A stretch of 43,629 nucleotides of DNA from Mucinivorans sp036654415. Its GTDB lineage: Bacteria; Bacteroidota; Bacteroidia; Bacteroidales; Rikenellaceae. Every line of letters starts with the position of its first letter. Position 1 is the first letter of the stretch. The notes below the pieces were generated by a model that saw only the letters and a program-made list of their open reading frames with translations, was not told the DNA's origin and searched no databases. The translations under genes and the position numbers were made by a program. Positions 1 to 7,692 of the stretch are shown here, one piece after another. The DNA lies in contig JAVVSB010000011.1 of NCBI GenBank assembly GCA_036654415.1, positions 1-43,629 on the forward strand, read 5' to 3'.

Positions 1-697
1 CACGAAGCACTTGATATTGAGCTGCGAAGATACCCTGGATGGCACCCATCAAAGTACCACGTTCTCCAGTTAGGTCAGAATAGACCTCTCTCTTGAAATC
101 TGTTTCAAAGAGGTAACCCGAACCAACAGCAATACCCAGCGCAATAACCCTATCCCAAGCTTTGCCTGTTGCATCTTGGAATACAGCATATGAACTATTC
201 AACCCGCGACCTGCTACAAACATACGGCGAAGAGAAGTCCCTGACCCCTTGGGGGCAATCAAGATTACGTCAACATCCTTAGGAGGAACAATACCAGTTT
301 TTTCTTTATAGGTAATACCAAAACCGTGTGAAAAATAGAGAGCTTTGCCAGCAGTAAGGTGTTTTTTGACAGTTGGCCACAATGTAATCTGACCAGCATC
401 CGAAAGTAGATACTGAATAATTGTAGCCTTAGAGCAGGCCTCTTCAATATCGAAAAGAGTTACCCCAGGAACCCAACCATCAGCCACTGCTTTATCCCAT
501 GTTTTTGAGTTTTTACGTTGACCCACAATCACATTAATACCATTATCTCTGAGATTCATAGATTGACCTGGGCCTTGTACTCCATAACCGATTACAGCCA
601 CCACCTCATTTTTGAGTACCTGTTGAGCCTTTGCCAGTGGAAATTCACTGCGCGTAACGACGCTTTCTTCCACGCCGCCAAAATTAATTTTTGCCAT
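1..697 (-). CDS. ilvC: Ketol-acid reductoisomerase (NADP+), partial
   Basis: Isomerises and reduces acetolactate or acetohydroxybutyrate in valine/isoleucine synthesis. I translated this from the minus strand: an ATG at 697 opens a frame with no stop to the window edge, giving 232 residues that begin MAKINFGGVEESV. The nucleotide-binding segment VAVIGYGVQGPGQSMNLRDN lies near residues 33-52 and is diagnostic of the Rossmann domain of this enzyme. Later stretches (FSHGFGITY, LIAPKGSGTSLRRMF, ETDFKREVYSDLTGERG) match KARI, the last leading into the Mg2+-binding knotted domain. The C-terminal part lies outside the window. It is the last visible gene of ilvD-ilvB-ilvN-ilvC, 18 nt after ilvN. Confidence 0.96.
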   Translation of the reverse strand, partial: MAKINFGGVEESVVTRSEFPLAKAQQVLKNEVVAVIGYGVQGPGQSMNLRDNGINVIVGQRKNSKTWDKAVADGWVPGVTLFDIEEACSKATIIQYLLSDAGQITLWPTVKKHLTAGKALYFSHGFGITYKEKTGIVPPKDVDVILIAPKGSGTSLRRMFVAGRGLNSSYAVFQDATGKAWDRVIALGIAVGSGYLFETDFKREVYSDLTGERGTLMGAIQGIFAAQYQVLR

Positions 698-715
698 TTT
701 TTTAACTGTTTTATA

Positions 716-997
716 TTAAATAAGTCCTTTGAGTTCCTTGTCCACATCGCTATGCGAGCCTTTAAAATCGGCCTTAAGCACCTCGACAATACGTTCTATG
801 TTAGTCTTAACTTTGGTCATAGTTGGGTAGTCTGAATTGGCGATGATTGTAAATCTTGAGATACCTTTGTGGTGAGTCTCGGCCACCTTAAGGCTCTCAA
901 TATTAATCTTGCGGCGGGTGAAAATATTGGTTATACGATTAAGAACACCAACCGTATTTTCGGTATATACTGTTATTCTAAATTCTTCTTGCTCCAT
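716..997 (-). CDS. ilvN: Acetolactate synthase small (regulatory) subunit, short ACT-only form
   Basis: Regulatory subunit that binds the valine feedback effector and activates the IlvB catalytic subunit. The 93 residues are essentially one ACT domain: after a short lead (MEQEEFRITVYTEN) comes the ligand-loop motif GVLNRITNIFTRRKINIESL (about residues 17-36). The C-terminal ALS_ss_C domain of the longer (~160-180 residue) IlvH/IlvN proteins is absent. Only 18 nt separate its stop from ilvC, so there is no room for a frameshifted remainder. In length it resembles E. coli IlvN (96 residues). It lies 13 nt after ilvB and is almost certainly co-transcribed. Confidence 0.92.
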   Translation of the reverse strand: MEQEEFRITVYTENTVGVLNRITNIFTRRKINIESLKVAETHHKGISRFTIIANSDYPTMTKVKTNIERIVEVLKADFKGSHSDVDKELKGLI

Positions 998-1010
998 TGT
1001 CGCTTAGTTT

Positions 1011-2705
1011 TTACTTAAAAATTAAATCCGAGATTGACGAACCTGCTGGCACCATCGGGAAGACGTTATCCTCTTTGGCCACAACCACTTCCAACAAATA
1101 GGCCTTTGGGCTGGCCATCATCTGCTCAATGGCTGAAGGTAGCTCCTCGCGTGTGCATACCCTGCGGGCAGGGATGTCGTAAGCCGATGCTATGGCCACA
1201 AAATCGGGATTGACCATTTCTGTCGAGGCATAACGTTTGTTCCAGAAAAGCTCTTGCCACTGGCGAACCATACCCAAAAAGCTATTGTTCAGAATCACCA
1301 CCTTAACAGCTATATCCCAGTGGAGTATTGTGCCTAACTCCTGCATTGTCATCTGGAAACCACCATCCCCCAAAAAGGCTACAACTTGCCGCTGAGGCAT
1401 GGCAACCTTAGCCCCAATGGCCGCTGGCAATCCATAACCCATAGTTCCCAAACCGCCACTAGTGATGAGCGAACGGCTGTTAATATATTTAGAGTAACGT
1501 GCAGCGACCATCTGTTGTTGTCCTACATCGGTTACAATTATAGCCTCGCCATGACCCTGGTTGGCCACCTCGGCTACAACTTCACCCATGGTTAGCTCCT
1601 GTCTCTGAGGGTGTAGGTTATCTTTAATAACCGCTTCCCACTCTTGATTATAAGCCTCAGTTGAAACCTTTAACCACTCTTTATGGTCTCTTTGTTCTAT
1701 CCGTTGATAAATGGCTTCAAGAGCTGTTTTAGCATCGGCACATATAGCCACAATAGGGGTAATAATTTTACCTATCTCAACAGGGTCAATATCAATATGT
1801 ATAAACTTGGCGTTGGGTGCGTAAGATTCCAACCGACCAGTAACCCTATCCGAAAAACGCATACCCACGGCTAAAATTACATCCGCAAGCTGAGTCATAG
1901 TATTACCTGCTGCATTGCCATGCATTCCCAACATTCCAACGTATAATGGGTTGTCTGATGGAATAGCCGACAGTCCCATCAAAGTGGAGGCCATGGGGAT
2001 ACCACTTTTTGCGGCCAAAGAGGCTAAAATAGTTTCAGCCGAAGACACTTTGACACCATTCCCGAAAATAATGAGAGGCTTTTGTGCTTTGTTGAGTAAT
2101 TCGGCAGCCTGAGCTATCTGTTCATCCAACAACTCGTAGGTGGCATGATAACCACGTATGGCTGTACATTTTTTATAATCAAAATCGCCACAACCAACCT
2201 GGGCATTACGCGTAAGTTCGATAAACACTGGCCCAGGACGACCTGTACTGGCAATATAAAAGGCCTTAGCCACGGTAGAAGCTATTTCAGTGTGCGAGGT
2301 AATTTGAAAGTTCCACTTGGTCACTGGGGCTGTCATATTAATCATATCAGCCTCTTGAAAAGCATCTGAGCCCAACAGTGGTGCATTAACTTGCGCTGCA
2401 ATACAGACTATTGGCGTGGAGTCAATCATAGCATCGGCAATACCAGTAATAAGATTAGTAGCCCCAGGGCCCGAAGTAGCTAAACAAACCCCAACCTGTC
2501 CGTTGGCACGAGAGTAGCCTGCTGCAGCGTGTACAGCACCTTGCTCGTGGCGAGTCAAGATATGATGCAGGGTTTGCGTGTGGTTCATCAGCTCGTCGTA
2601 CACTGGCATAATAGCACCACCAGGATAACCAAAAATAGTATCAACACTTTCGGCCTCAAGGGCCGAAAGCAACATATCTGAGCCTGTAATGTTCTTCTTT
2701 TGCAT
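1011..2705 (-). CDS. ilvB: Acetolactate synthase large (catalytic) subunit
   Basis: ThDP- and FAD-dependent condensation of two pyruvates (or pyruvate plus 2-oxobutyrate), the first committed step of branched-chain amino acid synthesis. At 564 residues it is full length. The N-terminal pyrimidine-binding domain has FGYPGGAIMPVYDEL and the catalytic Glu54 in HEQGAVHAAAGYSRANG. The central domain carries GMLGMHGNAAGN. The C-terminal ThDP-binding motif runs from GDGGFQMTMQELGT to the NN of ILNNSFLGMVRQWQELF. It lies between ilvD (43-nt gap) and ilvN (13-nt gap). The symbol ilvB is used generically; ilvG or ilvI would describe the same family. Confidence 0.96.
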   Translation of the reverse strand: MQKKNITGSDMLLSALEAESVDTIFGYPGGAIMPVYDELMNHTQTLHHILTRHEQGAVHAAAGYSRANGQVGVCLATSGPGATNLITGIADAMIDSTPIVCIAAQVNAPLLGSDAFQEADMINMTAPVTKWNFQITSHTEIASTVAKAFYIASTGRPGPVFIELTRNAQVGCGDFDYKKCTAIRGYHATYELLDEQIAQAAELLNKAQKPLIIFGNGVKVSSAETILASLAAKSGIPMASTLMGLSAIPSDNPLYVGMLGMHGNAAGNTMTQLADVILAVGMRFSDRVTGRLESYAPNAKFIHIDIDPVEIGKIITPIVAICADAKTALEAIYQRIEQRDHKEWLKVSTEAYNQEWEAVIKDNLHPQRQELTMGEVVAEVANQGHGEAIIVTDVGQQQMVAARYSKYINSRSLITSGGLGTMGYGLPAAIGAKVAMPQRQVVAFLGDGGFQMTMQELGTILHWDIAVKVVILNNSFLGMVRQWQELFWNKRYASTEMVNPDFVAIASAYDIPARRVCTREELPSAIEQMMASPKAYLLEVVVAKEDNVFPMVPAGSSISDLIFK

Positions 2706-2748
2706 ATTGTTTAATTATAGTGAGTGATAGGCATTCAAGCCTTACTAT

Positions 2749-4539
2749 TTATATTATTCGTATGGCCCCTTTGTCGGCCGAACTAACCATGGAGGCATAG
2801 GCTCTCAGGCTTCGACTTATCTCGCGTGGGCGATTCTTTGGTGCAAAACCATCTGCAGCACCACTCATCATGCGCTGTTGTAATTCGTTTTCTGGGATTT
2901 GTAATTCAATGGAGCGTGACATCACATCAATCACTATCTTATCCCCATTTTGCACCACCGCTATCAATCCACCCGAGGCTGCCTCAGGCGAAATATGGCC
3001 TATTGAAAGCCCAGAGGTACCACCCGAAAAGCGGCCATCGGTAATCAAAGCGCATTTTTTGTCCAACCCCACAGTCTTTAGGTATGAAGTAGGGTAGAGC
3101 ATCTCCTGCATTCCAGGACCACCCTTAGGACCTTCGTACCGAATAACCACCACGTCACCAGACTGAACCGTACCATCCAAAATACCAGTGCAAGCTGCCT
3201 CCTGAGAGTCAAACACACAGGCACTACCTTCAAAATGGAGGCAGGAAGGGTCAACACCAGCCGTTTTAAGTATTGAACCATCGGTGGCTAAATTACCGTA
3301 CAAAACTGCCAAACCGCCATCTTGGGAATAGGCGTGTTCCACATCTCGAATACAACCAGACTCACGGTTAGTGTCAGCCGACTTGTAGTAGCTCTCCTGC
3401 GAACCCATCTTGATAGAGAATTTTCCAGCTGGAGCTGATAGGTAACGATTATTGTCTTCACGATAGAATTCAATAGCCTCAGCCAAAGACATTCCATCTA
3501 CTCTATTGGTAGTGCTATCTATAAGTCCCCCTTTTTGGAGCTGGTCCATAATGGCCAACACTCCACCTGCACGATTAACATCCTGCACATGGTAAGGGGA
3601 GCTAGGGGCAACCTTACATAGCACAGGTGTACGGCGCGAAAGGGAATCTATATCACTCATCGAAAACTCAACTCCAGCCTCCGAGGCGATGGCCAACAAA
3701 TGTAGCACCGTATTAGATGAACCACCCATTGCCACATCCATAGTCATAGCGTTCATGAATGCTGTACGCGTTGCTATCGAGCGTGGCAAAACGGTCGTAT
3801 TCTCATTTTCGTAATAGTCCAGTGCATTATGTACTATCAGTTTAGCTGCCTCTTTGAAAAGTCGTTTACGATTTTTATGCGTTGCCACAATCGTACCGTT
3901 ACCTGCCAAGGATAACCCTAAGGCTTCAGTTAAACAGTTCATCGAGTTGGCCGTAAACATACCTGAACAAGAGCCACACGTAGGACAAGCCCCCCTTTCT
4001 ACTCTATCCATCATGCTTGGGGCAATTTTTGAATCGGCGCCCATAACCATTACGTCAACCAAGTCATAATCCTTCCCGTCAATATGACCCGCTTCCATGG
4101 GGCCCCCGCTGACAAACACAGTTGGGATGTTGAGTCTCATAGATGCCATCAACATACCAGGGGTGATTTTGTCGCAATTGCTAATGCAAATCATGGCATC
4201 AACCTTGTGGGCCTGAACCATATATTCAACCGAATCAGCAATCAAATCACGACTAGGCAAAGAGTACAACATTCCATCGTGCCCCATTGCAATACCATCA
4301 TCAATGGCGATAGTATTCATCTCGGCTGCAAAACAGCCCTCATTTTCAATCCATTTTTTCACCTTTTGCCCTATCTCATGTAGGTGGGTATGCCCTGGTA
4401 CGAACTGTGTAAAGGAATTGACCACAGCAATTACAGGCCGTCCAAAATGTTCTTCTTTCATGCCATTGGCACGCCACAATGCACGTGCTCCAGCCATTTT
4501 AGGCCCCTGTGTGGATGTATTACTTCTAAGTGCAAACAT
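2749..4539 (-). CDS. ilvD: Dihydroxy-acid dehydratase
   Basis: Fe-S dehydratase converting dihydroxyvalerates to 2-keto acids, the third step of the valine/isoleucine pathway. Its 596 residues are close to the E. coli enzyme (616), which it follows closely in sequence. NSFTQFVPGHTHLHEIG lies near residues 41-57. The cluster/Mg2+ motif CISNCDKITPGMLMASMRLN has Cys118 and Cys122, and GACPTCGSCSGMFTANSMNC carries the next cysteines. The FVPGHTH segment lacks the extra cysteine seen in [2Fe-2S] plant-type enzymes, so an oxygen-sensitive [4Fe-4S] form is the better guess. It is the first gene of the ilv operon, with a readable promoter about 45 nt upstream. Confidence 0.97.
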   Translation of the reverse strand: MFALRSNTSTQGPKMAGARALWRANGMKEEHFGRPVIAVVNSFTQFVPGHTHLHEIGQKVKKWIENEGCFAAEMNTIAIDDGIAMGHDGMLYSLPSRDLIADSVEYMVQAHKVDAMICISNCDKITPGMLMASMRLNIPTVFVSGGPMEAGHIDGKDYDLVDVMVMGADSKIAPSMMDRVERGACPTCGSCSGMFTANSMNCLTEALGLSLAGNGTIVATHKNRKRLFKEAAKLIVHNALDYYENENTTVLPRSIATRTAFMNAMTMDVAMGGSSNTVLHLLAIASEAGVEFSMSDIDSLSRRTPVLCKVAPSSPYHVQDVNRAGGVLAIMDQLQKGGLIDSTTNRVDGMSLAEAIEFYREDNNRYLSAPAGKFSIKMGSQESYYKSADTNRESGCIRDVEHAYSQDGGLAVLYGNLATDGSILKTAGVDPSCLHFEGSACVFDSQEAACTGILDGTVQSGDVVVIRYEGPKGGPGMQEMLYPTSYLKTVGLDKKCALITDGRFSGGTSGLSIGHISPEAASGGLIAVVQNGDKIVIDVMSRSIELQIPENELQQRMMSGAADGFAPKNRPREISRSLRAYASMVSSADKGAIRII

Positions 4540-4586
4540 TGTTTTATCTTTAGTTGGAGCCTATTTTTTGACTCATAAACGTTGGG

Positions 4587-4617
4587 CAAAGGTACTTATA
4601 GTTTTTTTTAATATCAA
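4587..4617 (-). promoter_or_regulatory. Promoter of the ilvDBNC operon
   Basis: On the minus strand, TTG (4617-4615) is followed after 20 nt by TACCTTTG (4594-4587), matching the Bacteroidota sigma-A form TTG-N19/20-TAnnTTTG. Transcription would begin near 4583, leaving a leader of about 43 nt. The leader has no obvious attenuator hairpin and no branched-chain-codon leader peptide. Confidence 0.65.
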
Positions 4618-4669
4618 TATAAAAGGGCTTTTTATCTGCCATTAGGCATTTTTATTTCATTATTTTGTC

Positions 4670-4677
4670 TATCTTTG
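4670..4677 (+). promoter_or_regulatory. -7 element of the selenium operon promoter
   Basis: TATCTTTG matches the Bacteroidota -7 consensus TAnnTTTG and ends only 4 nt before the mnmH ATG at 4682. No good TTTG is seen at the expected -33 position (about 4647-4651). If this box is used, the mRNA would start at or next to the start codon and be leaderless. Confidence 0.5.
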
Positions 4678-4681
4678 TTAG

Positions 4682-5689
4682 ATGGTACAAAAATTAAACG
4701 CCACTGATTTTATTGCCGCCACCCTCTGCTCGGGCACGATAGTGGACGTGCGGTCACCATCTGAATATGCTTTAGGTCACATAGTTGGAGCTGTAAATCT
4801 GCCGCTTTTTGATGATATGCAACGTGCAATAGTGGGGACAACTTATAAGCAGCAGGGACGCGAAAAAGCCATTGAACAGGGACTTAATTTTGTGGGTGGG
4901 ACTCTCTCTTATTTTGTACAACAAGGGCGCTCCTATGGCTCTAAACACCTTTTTTTATACTGCGCCCGCGGAGGGATGCGTAGTGAAAGTATGGCCTGGC
5001 TACTGGATATGGCAGGGATAAAAGTCTCTGTACTGATAGGTGGATACAAAGCTTATCGTACACATTTTGAAGAACTTATAACTAATCATCCATGGCGAAT
5101 TAATCTTTTAGGCGGTTCAACAGGTTCGGCCAAGACATCTATTTTGCACGCTTTGGCTTCGCGCGGAGAACAAGTTATTGATTTAGAGGCCATAGCCTGT
5201 CATAAAGGGTCTGTTTTTGGTGGTTTTGGGCAAAATCAACAGCCAACTACCGAACATTTTTTCAACCTGCTACACCATGAATTTTGTAAGTTAGATCCTT
5301 TACAAGTTGTCTGGTGCGAGGGTGAAAGTATGTTGATTGGCCACCTATTTTTGCCTAAATTTTTATTCGATTTGATGTACAAAGGACAATATATAGAGGT
5401 ATATATGAATGTAGAGCAACGATTGGACCGTTTGTGTATTGAATACGGCCATTTTTCGGCCGATTTGTTGATTGAAGCATTTTCAAAAATTAAAAAGCGA
5501 ATTGGAACCGAACAATATAATTTAGCCCTAGACGCTATTATGCATGGACATATCCGCACCGCGGCCACCATAGCTCTGAAGTATTATGATAAGGCCTACA
5601 TGAACAGCTGTATCACACCTGATTTTAGACAAGAGGTTGATAATGACAATATAGATAGTGCTATTGAACAATTAATTAACAAAGTATGA
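4682..5689 (+). CDS. mnmH: tRNA 2-selenouridine synthase
   Basis: Also called SelU/YbbB. It replaces the sulfur of 2-thiouridine at wobble position 34 of tRNA (Lys/Glu/Gln) with selenium from selenophosphate. The N-terminal rhodanese domain covers about residues 10-130: DVRSPSEYALGHIVGAVNLP, then the active-site loop with Cys94 in YCARGGMRSESMAWLL. A P-loop domain follows, with Walker A GGSTGSAKT at residues 144-152. The 335 residues compare with 364 in E. coli. The chosen ATG aligns with the start of the rhodanese domain in known members and is the first codon after the -7 box. It heads the selenium operon and its stop overlaps yedF by 4 nt. Confidence 0.95.
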   Translation: MVQKLNATDFIAATLCSGTIVDVRSPSEYALGHIVGAVNLPLFDDMQRAIVGTTYKQQGREKAIEQGLNFVGGTLSYFVQQGRSYGSKHLFLYCARGGMRSESMAWLLDMAGIKVSVLIGGYKAYRTHFEELITNHPWRINLLGGSTGSAKTSILHALASRGEQVIDLEAIACHKGSVFGGFGQNQQPTTEHFFNLLHHEFCKLDPLQVVWCEGESMLIGHLFLPKFLFDLMYKGQYIEVYMNVEQRLDRLCIEYGHFSADLLIEAFSKIKKRIGTEQYNLALDAIMHGHIRTAATIALKYYDKAYMNSCITPDFRQEVDNDNIDSAIEQLINKV

Positions 5690-6294
5690 TAGTAGATACA
5701 AGTGGGCAACCATGTCCAGCGCCACTGGTAATGACAAAACGTGCAATAAAACAGGCCTCGGCCAAGGAGCCAATCGAGGTGATTTCTGACAACTCAATTT
5801 CAGCCCAAAACCTTGAGACTTACTTACATGAATTAGGGCTTATTTTTCAAAAAAACATAACTAATGGACTCTGGCATTTTTACTTTACAACCTCGGGAAC
5901 CCTACCTTTAGAACAAGTAAGTGTGGAGTGTCCCTCTCCACAAAAATCCGTCACACAGAGCGGCTACGCCCTTGTTATACGGTCGGAATTCATGGGTAGT
6001 GGTGATGACGCATTGGGCGCCTTATTGATGCGTTCGTGCGTGAACTCCTTAGGTGATTTGGATTTGCTACCAACGTGGATAGTACTCTACAATTCTGGAG
6101 TAAAACTGACTATTGGACAAAGTGATACTGCGGCATCTTTAACTCTTCTAAGGAATCGTGGAGTCCAAATTTTAGTTTGTGGCACCTGCGTGGATTTTTA
6201 CGGAATTAAGGAGCAAATTGGGGTAGGTTCTATTACCAATATGTTCAAAATAAATGATATTCTCAGCAAAGCTGACCATGTAATTTATCCTTGA
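5686..6294 (+). CDS. yedF: Sulfurtransferase-like selenium metabolism protein YedF
   Basis: Two-part protein of 202 residues. The N-terminal TusA-like domain has DTSGQPCPAPLVMTKRAI, with the persulfide-type Cys10 in the CPxP motif. A DsrE-like C-terminal half has a Cys pair in VCGTCVDFYGIKEQIGVG. The combination matches the family that co-occurs with selD and is thought to carry or deliver reduced sulfur or selenium; its biochemical role is not settled. It starts inside the mnmH stop (ATGA overlap), so translation is probably coupled. A 73-nt gap separates it from the next gene of the cluster. Confidence 0.88.
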   Translation: MIVDTSGQPCPAPLVMTKRAIKQASAKEPIEVISDNSISAQNLETYLHELGLIFQKNITNGLWHFYFTTSGTLPLEQVSVECPSPQKSVTQSGYALVIRSEFMGSGDDALGALLMRSCVNSLGDLDLLPTWIVLYNSGVKLTIGQSDTAASLTLLRNRGVQILVCGTCVDFYGIKEQIGVGSITNMFKINDILSKADHVIYP

Positions 6295-6367
6295 TAGCGT
6301 AAAATAATGAACGAGATGTCTTCTATATAATTTACGCCTCTGTGCCATATTTCATCCTATTTAGACC

Positions 6368-7492
6368 ATGAATCTCTACTTTGATAATGCGAGCACCTCA
6401 TTCCCAAAATCTCCCAAGGTAGCCGCGGCAATGAGTGATTTTTTAACCCACTGTGGTGGGACCTATGGTCGTGCTCATTATGCCAGAGCAGTGGAAGCAT
6501 CGGTTCAAGTGGAACAGTGCCGAGATCGTTTAGCAAACTTGATGGGCCTGAACAGTGGTGACAATCTGATTTTTACGGCCAATGCCACCACTGGGGCTAA
6601 TGTGCTTTTTAAGGGGTTACAACTTTCTAATTGCAAAATTCTATGTTCACCTTTGGAGCACAATGCCGTCATGCGACCTTTGCAATATTTAGCAGATAAT
6701 CAAGGAGTTAGTATCGAATTTTTACCATCCGATAGCAGTGGCTTTATCGACATAGAGAGGCTATCTAATACGGATTCAAAAAATGTTGCGCTCATTGTGG
6801 TCAACCATCAAAGCAATGTAAATGGGGTAGTGCAACCTCTTGATAAAATTGCTGAATGGGCCCATAGTTGTGGCGTAAAAATTAGCGTTGATTTAAGCCA
6901 ATCATTTGGTTGCCAAAATATTAATATAGATGAATGGAGCGTAGATTATGCTTTCTTTACTGGACACAAAGCTTTAGGAGGTCCCACTGGCACAGGTGGA
7001 CTATGGATGCGCGAAGCCACTGGGATTCAAACATTTATTCATGGAGGTACGGGCAGTCGCTCCGATGCGTTATTGATGCCAGATTTTTTACCCGACCGTC
7101 TGGAGGCTGGCACACCTAATATAGTTGGTATTGTGGGACTTAATGCCGCTTTAGAGAATCCATTACCAATAGGACATAGCCATCAAGAGTTTATGGCTTT
7201 TATGAATACCGTAGGTAAAATAGATGGCATTAAACTGCTCTCAAGTACTAACAGGAACACTCAAGGCGAACTCTTTAGCCTAACTCACAACCATCTTAAG
7301 CCATCCCAAATAGCTCAGCAGTTATGGTCAATTTATGGTATTGAGGTACGTTCTGGACTCAATTGTGCTCCAGTGGCCCATCGTCACCTTGGCTCTTACC
7401 CTGACGGAGGGGTACGAGTGTCGATAGGTCGGGGACAAACAATTGATGATTTTAACTACTTTACACAGGCAATCCAAGAGATATGTATGTAA
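6368..7492 (+). CDS. Class V aminotransferase, cysteine desulfurase-like, selenium-cluster type
   Basis: PLP enzyme of the NifS/SufS fold, 374 residues, expected to release sulfur from cysteine or selenium from selenocysteine. The N-terminus YFDNASTSFPKSP is typical of the am_tr_V subfamily found beside selD (the EF2568-like group). PLP Lys201 lies in FFTGHKALGGPTGTGG. The persulfide-bearing Cys333 lies in RSGLNCAPVAHRHLG, followed by GGVRVSIG. The small-protein gene downstream overlaps its end by 10 nt. In this operon it is the likely source of Se/S for SelD, possibly through YedF or the DUF3343 protein; this is inference. Selectivity for selenocysteine over cysteine cannot be read from the sequence. 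Confidence 0.88.
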   Translation: MNLYFDNASTSFPKSPKVAAAMSDFLTHCGGTYGRAHYARAVEASVQVEQCRDRLANLMGLNSGDNLIFTANATTGANVLFKGLQLSNCKILCSPLEHNAVMRPLQYLADNQGVSIEFLPSDSSGFIDIERLSNTDSKNVALIVVNHQSNVNGVVQPLDKIAEWAHSCGVKISVDLSQSFGCQNINIDEWSVDYAFFTGHKALGGPTGTGGLWMREATGIQTFIHGGTGSRSDALLMPDFLPDRLEAGTPNIVGIVGLNAALENPLPIGHSHQEFMAFMNTVGKIDGIKLLSSTNRNTQGELFSLTHNHLKPSQIAQQLWSIYGIEVRSGLNCAPVAHRHLGSYPDGGVRVSIGRGQTIDDFNYFTQAIQEICM

Positions 7493-7692
7493 TTATTTTT
7501 CAGAACGTACGTGCTGTGATGCGTGCCGAAAAGATGGCCACAGCTGAGAAGTTAGCCGCAAGTATAATACCTATACCCGAGATATACTCCTCGGAGTGTG
7601 GCATGGCCATATCAGTGGAGACAAATCAAGTTACACAGTTTAAAGAGCTTCTAGTGAAGAGTGGCCTAAAATTTGAAATTCATGAATTATGA
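7483..7692 (+). CDS. DUF3343 small putative Se/S carrier protein
   Basis: A 69-residue protein beginning MYVIIFQNVRAVMRAEKM and carrying one conserved cysteine, Cys39, in YSSECGMAISV. Length, the N-terminal beta strand and helix, and the (D/E)CG(L/M)A signature match DUF3343 (putative Se/S carrier-like), a family repeatedly found between a class V desulfurase gene and selD. The ATG at 7483 overlaps the upstream gene by 10 nt, and the stop overlaps selD by 4 nt, so it sits in a tightly coupled trio. A plausible role is passing selenium on Cys39 from the desulfurase to SelD; no direct evidence is visible. Confidence 0.85.
   Translation: MYVIIFQNVRAVMRAEKMATAEKLAASIIPIPEIYSSECGMAISVETNQVTQFKELLVKSGLKFEIHEL

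Noticed and set aside
1386..1595. Open frames antisense to ilvB, ilvD, uvrA, thrS and other long genes
   Set aside because: They follow the frame of highly conserved genes on the other strand, lack start signals and resemble no protein family.
4540..4583. Short frame in the ilvD leader (ATG to stop, eight codons) as an attenuation leader peptide
   Set aside because: It encodes M-S-Q-K-I-G-S-N with only one branched-chain codon, and no alternative terminator hairpin follows.
6297..6337. Inverted repeat GCGTAAA / TTTACGC in the yedF-desulfurase gap as a terminator or riboswitch
   Set aside because: Arms of only 7 bp with a 27-nt loop and no U-run; it would also split an evidently joint operon.
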